Part shown: piece by piece, positions 1 to 6,264 of the stretch
Layout of the letters: every line of letters begins with the position of its first letter
Position numbering within the stretch: position 1 is the first letter of the stretch
DNA from: an uncultured Eubacterium sp.
GTDB lineage: Bacteria; Bacillota; Clostridia; Peptostreptococcales; Anaerovoracaceae
NCBI GenBank assembly: GCA_900551775.1
Contig: URXI01000182.1
Span: 1 to 8,643 of the forward strand
DNA length: 8,643 bases
Direction of reading: 5' to 3'
Notes under the pieces: model-generated
What the model saw: the letters and a program-made list of their open reading frames with translations, nothing else
Told to the model about the DNA's origin: nothing
The model's database searches: none
Made by a program: the position numbers and the translations under genes

Positions 1-39
1 ATACGTTGGGTTCCCTATGTTTTTCTTTTTTATGTGCAT

Positions 40-68
40 ACTATCCTACGCTTACCAAATCCCGTCAA
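40..68 (-). promoter_or_regulatory. Weak candidate promoter reading out of the window
   Basis: On the minus strand, TTGACG (63-68) is followed after 17 nt by GATAGT (40-45), which matches the -10 consensus at 4 of 6. It could serve a minus-strand gene beyond position 1. No start codon with an SD is visible before the edge, so the call rests on the hexamers alone. Confidence 0.3.
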
Positions 69-94
69 AAAACCTAACCCTATTGTCAAGACAG

Positions 95-139
95 TTCGCA
101 GTATACCCCCCTCCCCTATGCAGGTGGACATACTGCGAA
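95..139. repeat. Perfect 10-bp inverted repeat with G/C-biased loop downstream of the operon
   Basis: TTCGCAGTAT (95-104) and ATACTGCGAA (130-139) are exact inverted copies separated by 25 nt. The loop reads as two G-runs (GGGGAGGGGGG) on the minus strand. It begins 14 nt past the last stop codon, so an RNA hairpin could protect or end the operon transcript. However, no T-run follows directly on the minus strand; the nearest is about 20 nt further. It could instead be an operator for a gene beyond the window edge. Confidence 0.5.
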
Positions 140-152
140 ACGCCAAGCCTAT

Positions 153-872
153 TTATCCCACATCATGCCCTGTTTCCAGCAATACCCTGCAGTGCCTGAA
201 CAGGAGCACCGTCATGACGGCTCCGCCCGCCGCCACAGCGTAAAGCATTCCAAAGGGAAAACTGCCTTTCCCGAGCAGTGTCACAAAGGCAAACCCCAGC
301 AATGCAGCCCCTGCAACTGTGCCAGCGGTCATCAGCCATGCACCTTTCTTTTTCCCATTGTTCCTCAAAAAGCACAGATATAATGCCAACGAGCAGAGCA
401 GTCCATCAGCGATGAGAATCAGCGGCACCAGCAGCGCTGCCAGCACACTGATATCCCCTGTGCTGCTCCCTCTTTCCATCATCCAAAAGATGATGCTCTG
501 CATCGTATCCTCTTCAAAGGGGTTGGCTTCTTTGCCCAGAAGGACAAAGAGCAACGGGCTGCAATAGGCAATTTCTGCCATGGACATCCACATGATGCCT
601 ACGGCGAGCCTGCCCCTCAGCAAATCCTTTGCCGGCATAGGCAGCGTCATCAGAAAATGCGCTTCTTCCGTAAAGAGACTCTTTTGATACAGACGCAGAA
701 TCCGTACAGCGAGCAAGATCACCGTGAGTATCAGCAGCCCTGTTCCCAGAGACAGGCTGAATGTATCACCGTCAGCCAGGCTGGTGATCAGTCCCGCAAG
801 GAACGCCAAAACCGTCGTCCCGATAATCCTGCCTCCCTCTCGTGTCAAGTCACAGCCGATGGTCCGCATCAT
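153..872 (-). CDS. ABC-2 type permease subunit 4
   Basis: This 239-residue membrane protein is the last gene of the operon. Hydrophobic segments lie at about 17-31, 40-58, 90-112, 141-168, 180-200 and 207-225. The loop after the second segment holds SLFTEEAHFLMTLPMPAKD (65-83), the same Glu...Leu-Pro motif as its paralogs, and the tail holds LFRHCRVLLETGHD (224-237). A short KKKG near 174-177 marks a cytoplasmic loop. Start choice: the ATG at 872 has AGGGGTGA 5 nt upstream. A GTG at 881 is in frame but too close to the SD, and a second ATG at 869 is possible. The gene follows WG protein 4 by 5 nt. No clear intrinsic terminator follows within the 152 nt left, so transcription might continue past the window edge. 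It is a half-size permease, likely a dimer with another subunit; the substrate is unknown. Confidence 0.82.
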   Translation of the reverse strand: MMRTIGCDLTREGGRIIGTTVLAFLAGLITSLADGDTFSLSLGTGLLILTVILLAVRILRLYQKSLFTEEAHFLMTLPMPAKDLLRGRLAVGIMWMSMAEIAYCSPLLFVLLGKEANPFEEDTMQSIIFWMMERGSSTGDISVLAALLVPLILIADGLLCSLALYLCFLRNNGKKKGAWLMTAGTVAGAALLGFAFVTLLGKGSFPFGMLYAVAAGGAVMTVLLFRHCRVLLETGHDVG

Positions 873-877
873 GTCCT

Positions 878-1930
878 TCACCCCTTCCTCAAATCCACAA
901 TCCCCTTTTTATCGCCAAAATAAACCGTAAAAAAGTCCTTATGATTTGCAATCAAATTATAAAACATCGGTTTGACCAGCCAAATGCCGTCAACGTCCAT
1001 GATTCCGTAATACTTGCCGTCAAAGATGACAAATCGGTCCTTCCAGTGGGGCGTACTGTCATAAGCCTCATCCCAGGTCTGATTTTTTATGATGGGCTTT
1101 CTCAGTGGCTTTTCCAACAGTTTATGCCCATCTTTGTCAATTACATAAACGGCTTCTTCCTCGTATACGACGGCACGGTCTTCATAAAACTGCGTCCCAT
1201 ACACACTGTCACCCGTGGGAATGACCAGCCGGCCATTTCGATCATAATAACCTTTCTCTATTTTCATATGAAGGGGCACGTTGTCCATATCGCCATTGGC
1301 AACCTTTTCGCAGTAGCACAAGCCTTCGCTGTAACCGCCGATTTGCAGATAGACGCTTCCGCCAAAGGCCGGGGTAACGTCGTTCTTCAAAATCACCCTC
1401 ACGTCATTATTATACTGCCGCTCCACCAGCGAAGCTTGATAAAAGCCTGCGCCGATCTCATAAATACTGCAGAATTGATCCGTTTCAAAGAGGATATCGT
1501 CAGACTGCAAAAGCTTCGCGCCGCAGATCATGTCATCGTGATCCCAATCATCAGACCAGAAAGCATCCGCAAGGAAGAGATAGCCTTCCTCTTCTCTCTG
1601 TGCTTCATAATCGACTTCGGCTTCTTCATCCGCATCAAAGGTCAGTTCATCATAGTCATAAGTCCGCCCCATTTTATCAATCAATTTGTCTTCAAAGCCT
1701 TCCGTCGTTTTAACTGCATAGGAGAAGTAAGGCTCACCGTCTTTGAATGCAACCCCGCCGCCTAAACTTCCATAATGACCCAAAGGCACAGCCCAATCCA
1801 GGCGTTGGATCTCCTCGCGAACCGCTTCCTGCCACTTTGCCGCCCGATAAAAACCGTCAAAAGCGACAACGCCAATCAGAATTAAAGCCGCAGCCAGCAG
1901 TACGACTCCGATTTTCCCCCTCTTTTCCAT
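878..1930 (-). CDS. Membrane-anchored WG-repeat protein 4
   Basis: This 350-residue protein has a basic start (MEKRGK), a membrane helix (about 7-24) and the juxtamembrane LDWAVP motif (44-49). Repeat-like units lie at GYYDRNGRLVI (227-237), YVIDKDGHKLL (262-272), YYGIMDVDGIWLVKPMF (307-323) and KKGIVDL (341-347), with linking segments YSEGLCYCEK (200-209) and FYEDRAVVY (248-256). No full Trp-Gly is present, but the order and spacing match the second half of WG protein 2. Residues about 92-133 are very rich in Asp and Glu, unlike the other three proteins. The open frame continues upstream to 2140 inside the permease 3 gene, but the ATG at 1930 is the true start: AGGAGGT (1937-1943) is 6 nt upstream, and the membrane helix follows directly. 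The stop is 5 nt before the preferred start of permease 4. Function is unknown; an exporter-associated extracellular domain is inferred. Confidence 0.86.
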   Translation of the reverse strand: MEKRGKIGVVLLAAALILIGVVAFDGFYRAAKWQEAVREEIQRLDWAVPLGHYGSLGGGVAFKDGEPYFSYAVKTTEGFEDKLIDKMGRTYDYDELTFDADEEAEVDYEAQREEEGYLFLADAFWSDDWDHDDMICGAKLLQSDDILFETDQFCSIYEIGAGFYQASLVERQYNNDVRVILKNDVTPAFGGSVYLQIGGYSEGLCYCEKVANGDMDNVPLHMKIEKGYYDRNGRLVIPTGDSVYGTQFYEDRAVVYEEEAVYVIDKDGHKLLEKPLRKPIIKNQTWDEAYDSTPHWKDRFVIFDGKYYGIMDVDGIWLVKPMFYNLIANHKDFFTVYFGDKKGIVDLRKG

Positions 1931-1936
1931 GTCAAT

Positions 1937-1943
1937 ACCTCCT
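1937..1943 (-). promoter_or_regulatory. Ribosome binding site that sets the WG protein 4 start
   Basis: A perfect AGGAGGT on the minus strand sits 6 nt before the ATG at 1928-1930 and overlaps the TAG stop of permease 3 (1942-1944). It decides against the 70-codon upstream extension of the frame, which would overlap permease 3 and put a non-hydrophobic leader before the membrane helix. Confidence 0.8.
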
Positions 1944-2694
1944 AGGACAAATTCATCTTTCGATCCATCATGCGGGCGCATCCTCGGTACAAAACATATG
2001 CGAATGCCCATAAAAGACCCAGGCCCGCAAACAACAGCCACAGTCCGCCCAAATGCAGCAACACCAATTTCTCCAGCAAGAGGCCAAGACCTGCGAACAG
2101 TCCCCCAAAGATGGCTGCGCCAAAAAGGGTGATGATCCAAATCCCCAATCCCTTGAACCGCTTGAGCACCATGGAGTTGATCTCAATCTGCAGGATCATG
2201 ATACCCATGCAGAAGCTGCTGCCGATCAAAACCAGCGCTGGCGGCACCAAAGCCATGGAGATTCCCGCTGTCAGAGGTGAAAAACCGATGGAGAGGAGAT
2301 ACAGGACCGTCCGTTCCATAAAACGCATTCTCACAGCGTGAAAACCATCGTAATCGGCATAGCCTGCCGCTGTCAGCAGCAGGACCACACTGAGCAGCAA
2401 ACCCAGCCACAGTCCGCCGATGAGGGCTTTCGAAAGAGTCCTTGCCCTGGCATCCACCGGCAGAAGAAGGCGGAAGGCACCTTCTGTTCCAAACATAGCG
2501 CTTCCGACCAGCCGGTTCAGACCCATCAAGATCAAAATCGCGGCAAGCAGAACCAGGATGCCCTGCACCAACACCGCAGTTCCTTTCGCATCACCGCCCA
2601 AAGAAACGATCACCGCGCCAGCCATCATAACCACAGAAGCAGGCAGCTCCCTCCTAACATTCATATAATCCAGTCTTATCATCTTCATCAGCAT
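1942..2694 (-). CDS. ABC-2 type permease subunit 3
   Basis: This 250-residue, strongly hydrophobic protein has segments at about 18-32, 40-58, 92-111, 140-168, 183-205 and 214-236, the six-helix plan of the other permeases. The loop after the second segment holds MFGTEGAFRLLLPVDARAR (67-85), the local version of the Glu...Leu-Pro motif. The tail VLYRGCARMMDRKMNLS carries the aromatic-Arg motif, and its MNL ending resembles that of many ABC-2 permeases. The ATG at 2694 has GAGGTG 5 nt upstream, 20 nt after WG protein 3; other nearby Met codons lack an SD. The stop TAG lies inside the SD of WG protein 4. It may pair with permease 4 as a second channel using the same ATPase, or the operon products may mix. 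That is inference, and the substrate is unknown. Confidence 0.84.
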   Translation of the reverse strand: MLMKMIRLDYMNVRRELPASVVMMAGAVIVSLGGDAKGTAVLVQGILVLLAAILILMGLNRLVGSAMFGTEGAFRLLLPVDARARTLSKALIGGLWLGLLLSVVLLLTAAGYADYDGFHAVRMRFMERTVLYLLSIGFSPLTAGISMALVPPALVLIGSSFCMGIMILQIEINSMVLKRFKGLGIWIITLFGAAIFGGLFAGLGLLLEKLVLLHLGGLWLLFAGLGLLWAFAYVLYRGCARMMDRKMNLS

Positions 2695-2714
2695 GGCTTC
2701 ACCTCATGAGTTTT

Positions 2715-3539
2715 CTAACAACTAGTATCTGCGATGCCATATCTCCCGCGATATACTGCGATCAAATAACAATCTCCGGCAAACTGCAGGCTGTCAAACA
2801 CCGCTTCGGCAAGAATTTTTCCGTCCTCACCTTTCAGTCCGTACTTTTCATCTTTTGCAAAGATTTGAATCCCGTTCCGGAAAGCAGGCAGTTCCCCAGC
2901 CGCTTTTTCACTGCCAGCCGACGAATCGGCTTCTGTCGGCACTGCCTTGCCTTCTATGATTCGGAAGATTTCCCTCTTCCCCTGCAGCTCTGCGGAGAAA
3001 ACCCCTTCCACAAGCCATTTCAGGCCGCTGCTGTCAGGCGCAGTATAGACGGCTTCGTTGTCTTTGTTGATAACGATCAGCTTTGGAATCTTCCAGGCGA
3101 TACAGTAGTCGCCCACAAAACCTTCCAATCCGTCATACTCAAAAGGAATCGCGACGGAACCGTCATATCGCAGGCAGCCGAAGCGTTTTTTGCCGTCTTT
3201 TCCCCTCTGGGATGCTTTCAGATAGAGGTCATCAAGCTGCGCATACTTCTCTGGGTCAGTCATGAACTCCCCAGTTTCTGTAATCGGCCATCCGTCCTCA
3301 CTGCCGCCTGCATAATCCACCACGCCGTCCGCCAAAAACAATTGATACCTGTCGTCGTATCTGATGGTCCGAAAGTCATTTCCGATGTCGCAGGGGTGCA
3401 GCGTCCAGGCCAGCCGATTCACTTCCTTCATCTCTGCGTTTCTGTCAAAAGCTGTCGCAGCCGCCCTGATGCCCAGATAGAGACTGCAGCAGAGCAAGGC
3501 GCCGCACAGAAGAAACAGCCAGGTATTTTTCTTTTTCAT
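2715..3539 (-). CDS. Short membrane-anchored WG-repeat-like protein 3
   Basis: This 274-residue protein is the shortest and most diverged of the four. It begins MKKKN, has a membrane helix (about 6-24) with a Cys-Cys pair, and has the juxtamembrane LAWTLHP motif (43-49). Two repeat units are clear: FGCLRYDGSVAIPFEYDGL (120-138) and YGLKGEDGKILAEAVFDSL (233-251), the latter followed by RYGIA near the end. No full Trp-Gly remains; Phe or Tyr replaces the Trp. The final segment AEAVFDSLQFAGD resembles EPVFDDMDFVGD near the end of WG protein 2. A stretch rich in Ala, Ser and Glu (about 200-217) may be a flexible linker. It starts 17 nt after WG protein 2. The only start is the ATG at 3539, 10-12 nt from a strong SD and thus unusually far, so expression may be lower. 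The Cys pair does not make a good lipobox. Function is unknown. Confidence 0.82.
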   Translation of the reverse strand: MKKKNTWLFLLCGALLCCSLYLGIRAAATAFDRNAEMKEVNRLAWTLHPCDIGNDFRTIRYDDRYQLFLADGVVDYAGGSEDGWPITETGEFMTDPEKYAQLDDLYLKASQRGKDGKKRFGCLRYDGSVAIPFEYDGLEGFVGDYCIAWKIPKLIVINKDNEAVYTAPDSSGLKWLVEGVFSAELQGKREIFRIIEGKAVPTEADSSAGSEKAAGELPAFRNGIQIFAKDEKYGLKGEDGKILAEAVFDSLQFAGDCYLIAVYRGRYGIADTSC

Positions 3540-3550
3540 CTCGAACTAAA

Positions 3551-3558
3551 TCCTCCTC
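3551..3558 (-). promoter_or_regulatory. Strong but distant ribosome binding site of WG protein 3
   Basis: GAGGAGGA on the minus strand is a near-ideal SD, but about 11 nt separate it from the ATG at 3537-3539, longer than the 5-7 nt used by the other genes here. An in-frame TAG just upstream of the ATG rules out a longer start. The SD overlaps the stop codon of WG protein 2 (3557-3559). Coupled and probably reduced initiation is inferred. Confidence 0.55.
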
Positions 3559-4741
3559 AAACTCTGATCATACCCCATTTTCCATGATATTCCACTGCCA
3601 GCAGACGATCCCCTACAAAATCCATATCGTCGAAGACAGGTTCCAATACCCACTTCCCCTTTTCATCAGCAAGTCCCATCTTCTTCCCGTCATAGAGTGG
3701 CACCAGGCCGTGCTGAAAAACGGAGCCGTTGAGAATATAGACATGTAGTCTAAAGGCATCGTCTACATCCGGACCTGTAATCGCCAGGTTCTTTTTCATT
3801 TTTAGCGTAAACAGCTTCTTTCCGGACTTGTCAATGGCCCACGCTTCCTTTGCGCCATAGACCACTGCCTTCCCCTCAGAAAAATCTCCGCCATACATGC
3901 TACCTTCTTCCTCAATCACCATTCGACCCTTTTCATCGATATAACCTGACATCTTGTCAGTCTCTGCGGGAACGTCGCCGGGAAAAGCGTCTTTTATTTT
4001 TTCTACATAACACAGTCCTTCAGAGAACTCCCTTTCGACACCCCATTCGTAGGCGCCCCCGTCAAACGCAGCCTCAAAGTTCTCGTCGAGAAAATAATCA
4101 CTATCCCCGCCTCTGGCAAGATAGAGCCCCGGTTTGGCACATCGGATTTCTCCGCATTCAGCTTCGTTCCACTCTTTAACGGTCTTCCCGCTCTCCACAT
4201 CGATGACCTTGTACTTTCCCCGGTAGTTTTCGCCGAAATATCTGCCCGAGATCTGATTAAATTGAAGATCTTCGTCATCGGGTGTGCGGTAGCGGACCCT
4301 GCCCTCTGTATCTATGGCAAAATGTCTGTAGCCGGTGTAACTCTCGGCATAACCGCCGTCAAAGCTGTCAATATAATCATAGGTAGGAGGAATCAGCACC
4401 TTTCCCTCAAGGTTCTTGCACCCCGTCTTACCGTTCTTTGTAAAAGTATAGACGTCCCCATAACCGTCAATCCAGCCGGTCTCTGTCTCATCCAGCTTTT
4501 TGCCGTGTTCGTCGATCAGAAATGCCTTATCTCCATTTACTCTGGCGGTAAAGTAGTTTCCCTCCATCCCAGTTTTCTCTATGGCAATATACTCTGCAGT
4601 CGGTTCCATCACCCAGTCGTACTGGCTGACCGCTTTGACAAGGGGCAGCTGCGCCGATGCCGCTCTGTAAGCGATGACGCCGAGAGCGATGGAGCTTGCT
4701 ACAGCCAGCATCACGAATATCGTCAGATATTTCTTATTCAT
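3557..4741 (-). CDS. Membrane-anchored WG-repeat protein 2
   Basis: At 394 residues this is the longest of the four WG proteins. A lysine-containing N-terminus precedes a hydrophobic helix (about 5-27). The helix could be a membrane anchor or, less likely, a cleaved signal peptide ending near ASA (28-30). The juxtamembrane motif YDWVMEP is at 41-47. Repeat-like units include CKNLEGKVLIPPTYDYI (108-124), FAIDTEGRVR (141-150), SGYIDEKGRMVI (265-276), AWAIDKSGKKL (300-310), GLADEKGKWVLEPVF (356-370) and a terminal KWGMI (388-392), the only full Trp-Gly. Linking segments such as FSEGLCYVEK and FSEGKAVVY are typical of WG-repeat proteins. Residues 239-394 align well by eye with the second half of WG protein 4, which points to duplication. 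The ATG has AAGGAG 5 nt upstream, and the stop overlaps the SD of WG protein 3. Function is unknown; an outward-facing partner of the exporter is inferred. Confidence 0.88.
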   Translation of the reverse strand: MNKKYLTIFVMLAVASSIALGVIAYRAASAQLPLVKAVSQYDWVMEPTAEYIAIEKTGMEGNYFTARVNGDKAFLIDEHGKKLDETETGWIDGYGDVYTFTKNGKTGCKNLEGKVLIPPTYDYIDSFDGGYAESYTGYRHFAIDTEGRVRYRTPDDEDLQFNQISGRYFGENYRGKYKVIDVESGKTVKEWNEAECGEIRCAKPGLYLARGGDSDYFLDENFEAAFDGGAYEWGVEREFSEGLCYVEKIKDAFPGDVPAETDKMSGYIDEKGRMVIEEEGSMYGGDFSEGKAVVYGAKEAWAIDKSGKKLFTLKMKKNLAITGPDVDDAFRLHVYILNGSVFQHGLVPLYDGKKMGLADEKGKWVLEPVFDDMDFVGDRLLAVEYHGKWGMIRV

Positions 4742-4761
4742 AGGAACTCCTTTCCGGTAGC

Positions 4762-5505
4762 CTAGCCTATGTATTCCTGTTCAAAACCTCTCTCCAGATG
4801 TTCTATACAGAAGCGGTATAACACAGCGCCGATTCCAATAAGCAAAAGATATTCTGCAACCATAAAATAAAATGTCCCATCTGGAGGCAGGACCAGCTTT
4901 GCCAATGCATCAAATCCACTGGAAATAGCTGAATAGATCAATCCAGCGATGATAATCCCTGTAAGGTCGCTCATCTTCTTGGCAAACTGAGGTGCCAGTC
5001 TTCGGATGAAAATCTGCACCAGAACCAGAAACATACAGTAAGCGAATTCACTGATCAAGATTCCGACGAAGATCAGTCCTGCCAGGATGCCGATCTGCCA
5101 CGGGGTCATCCCCCGAATCAAGAGATCCTGCACATAGCTTACCACGAAATCCATTGTTAAAAGCTGGTCTGTAACAGCAAGTCCCGCCGCCAGCGGCACT
5201 ACGAGGACAATCATCAGGCCTGCCTGCCACAACACCACGGCAAAGACTTTGCCGAACAGAATATCCCTGACAGACAGCGGCAGCATCTGATACAGTTCTG
5301 CCTCGCTGCCGTACAAACTGCGTCCAAACAGCTTTGCCAGGCCTTTGATCATACAGATACTGAAAACGAACAGTGGTACCAGCACCATGAAAGCACTTGG
5401 TGAAATCAAAGTGATGACTAGTGCGAACAAAAACATGCTGATGGCCGAAACCTTGATTTCTGACTTGACCAACTTCAGATGAAGCATTATCGATTTCTCT
5501 AACAT
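4762..5505 (-). CDS. ABC-2 type permease subunit 2
   Basis: This 247-residue membrane protein has hydrophobic segments at about 18-35, 37-55, 88-110, 137-167, 180-202 and 211-230. Its cytoplasmic loop carries LYGSEAELYQMLPLSVRD (64-81), matching the Glu...Leu-Pro motif of the other permeases. The tail carries LYRFCIEHLERGFE (229-242), matching their C-terminal aromatic-Arg motif. The ATG at 5505 has AGGTG (5512-5516) 6 nt upstream and overlaps the last codons and stop of permease 1, so the two are probably translated in a coupled way and made in equal amounts. A Met at residue 7 lacks an SD. It is followed after 20 nt by WG protein 2. By family it forms part of the membrane channel powered by the ATPase at 7385-8107. 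The substrate is not evident. Confidence 0.85.
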   Translation of the reverse strand: MLEKSIMLHLKLVKSEIKVSAISMFLFALVITLISPSAFMVLVPLFVFSICMIKGLAKLFGRSLYGSEAELYQMLPLSVRDILFGKVFAVVLWQAGLMIVLVVPLAAGLAVTDQLLTMDFVVSYVQDLLIRGMTPWQIGILAGLIFVGILISEFAYCMFLVLVQIFIRRLAPQFAKKMSDLTGIIIAGLIYSAISSGFDALAKLVLPPDGTFYFMVAEYLLLIGIGAVLYRFCIEHLERGFEQEYIG

Positions 5506-6254
5506 GGCTCACACCTGCCTTTTATATCATATCTCATCTCCAGATAGCGATGAGCATGGCGATACATCAGTCCGCCTGCGCACAGGATTATTGCAAAACA
5601 GCAAGCTATCACCAGCAGCATACTGCATCTCCAGCCAAACTGCCAAAACAGCCAGGCGAAGAAAAACGGGATTCCGAAAACTGCCCCTAAAAAGAGCAGA
5701 TACAATCCATATCGCACACCCTTTTTGTCACCTGCTCTTAAAGAAATCCACAAGAACATAGCGCTGACAGCCAGGGCAGACAGCAGTTCGCAGAGGGGCG
5801 TCAGAAAGAAAATGAAGCCCACTGCGAGGGGGCTGTTTCCCCTGATCGTCAGATAATCGACAAGATCGTTCAATGTGGTGTAAAATCCCCAAAAGCTGAT
5901 GCCGTTTTGCTCCAGCACCAACAGTACAGCGATAAGCCCGTTGTATGCCGCTATCCAAAGACCTCCGGCTATGATCTTACCCGCTGCCATCTGCTTTGCA
6001 GAAAGCGGCAGAGCCATGACGCTGTACGCCTCATCCCCTGACAGGCTGCCGATGTAAAGCGCTCCGAAACCCTTTAACATCTGGTGCACTCCAATCATAA
6101 AAAATATACAGGTGAAACCTGCTCCAATTACCAACCCTCCGCCAGAAGATTCCAGATACAAGAAGAGGGCCAGTCCAAAGGCCAAAAGCAGCAATGAGAC
6201 GCCCAGCCTTTCCGCGCAAAGCTTCATATTTAAGTTTAGAGATTTGATGAACAT
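5499..6254 (-). CDS. ABC-2 type permease subunit 1
   Basis: This 251-residue integral membrane protein has about six hydrophobic segments, near residues 15-34, 40-58, 95-113, 143-171, 183-204 and 210-231. That is the usual topology of a half-size ABC-2 exporter permease. Between the second and third segments is a cytoplasmic loop with SGDEAYSVMALPLSAKQ (72-88), the Glu...Leu-Pro motif shared with the other three permeases; the equivalent region in ABC-2 exporters contacts the ATPase. Near the C-terminus MYRHAHRYLEMRYD matches the aromatic-Arg motif of its paralogs. The frame is open from a GTG at 6263, but the ATG at 6254 is chosen because GAGGTG (6261-6266) lies 6 nt upstream. The gene starts 10 nt after WG protein 1 and its end overlaps permease 2 by 7 nt, so a heterodimer with permease 2 is plausible. 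The transported substrate is unknown. Confidence 0.85.
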   Translation of the reverse strand: MFIKSLNLNMKLCAERLGVSLLLLAFGLALFLYLESSGGGLVIGAGFTCIFFMIGVHQMLKGFGALYIGSLSGDEAYSVMALPLSAKQMAAGKIIAGGLWIAAYNGLIAVLLVLEQNGISFWGFYTTLNDLVDYLTIRGNSPLAVGFIFFLTPLCELLSALAVSAMFLWISLRAGDKKGVRYGLYLLFLGAVFGIPFFFAWLFWQFGWRCSMLLVIACCFAIILCAGGLMYRHAHRYLEMRYDIKGRCEPC

Positions 6255-6264
6255 AAGGAACACC

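Noticed and set aside
842..1765. 307-codon open frame on the plus strand
   Set aside because: It lies antisense to WG protein 4 and the start of permease 4, begins at a GTG with no SD, and has no recognisable domain. The minus-strand genes have SDs, membrane helices and repeats.
1931..2140. 70-codon upstream extension of WG protein 4
   Set aside because: It overlaps permease 3 and lacks an SD. A perfect AGGAGGT directly precedes the internal ATG at 1930, and the membrane helix starts right after it.
3477..3539. Possible lipoprotein signal in WG protein 3 (Cys-Cys in its hydrophobic N-terminus)
   Set aside because: The residues before the Cys pair are Ala-Leu-Leu, which do not fit the usual lipobox with a small residue at -1. 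A simple membrane anchor fits all four WG proteins.
2706..3587. 293-codon open frame on the plus strand
   Set aside because: It is antisense to WG protein 3 and has no SD or recognisable domain. The minus-strand reading gives an anchor helix and WG-like units similar to its neighbours.
5048..5512. 154-codon frame on the minus strand within permease 2
   Set aside because: It is an overlapping frame of the permease 2 gene. Its product is not hydrophobic and shows no motif, while the other frame gives a six-helix permease with the shared loop motif.
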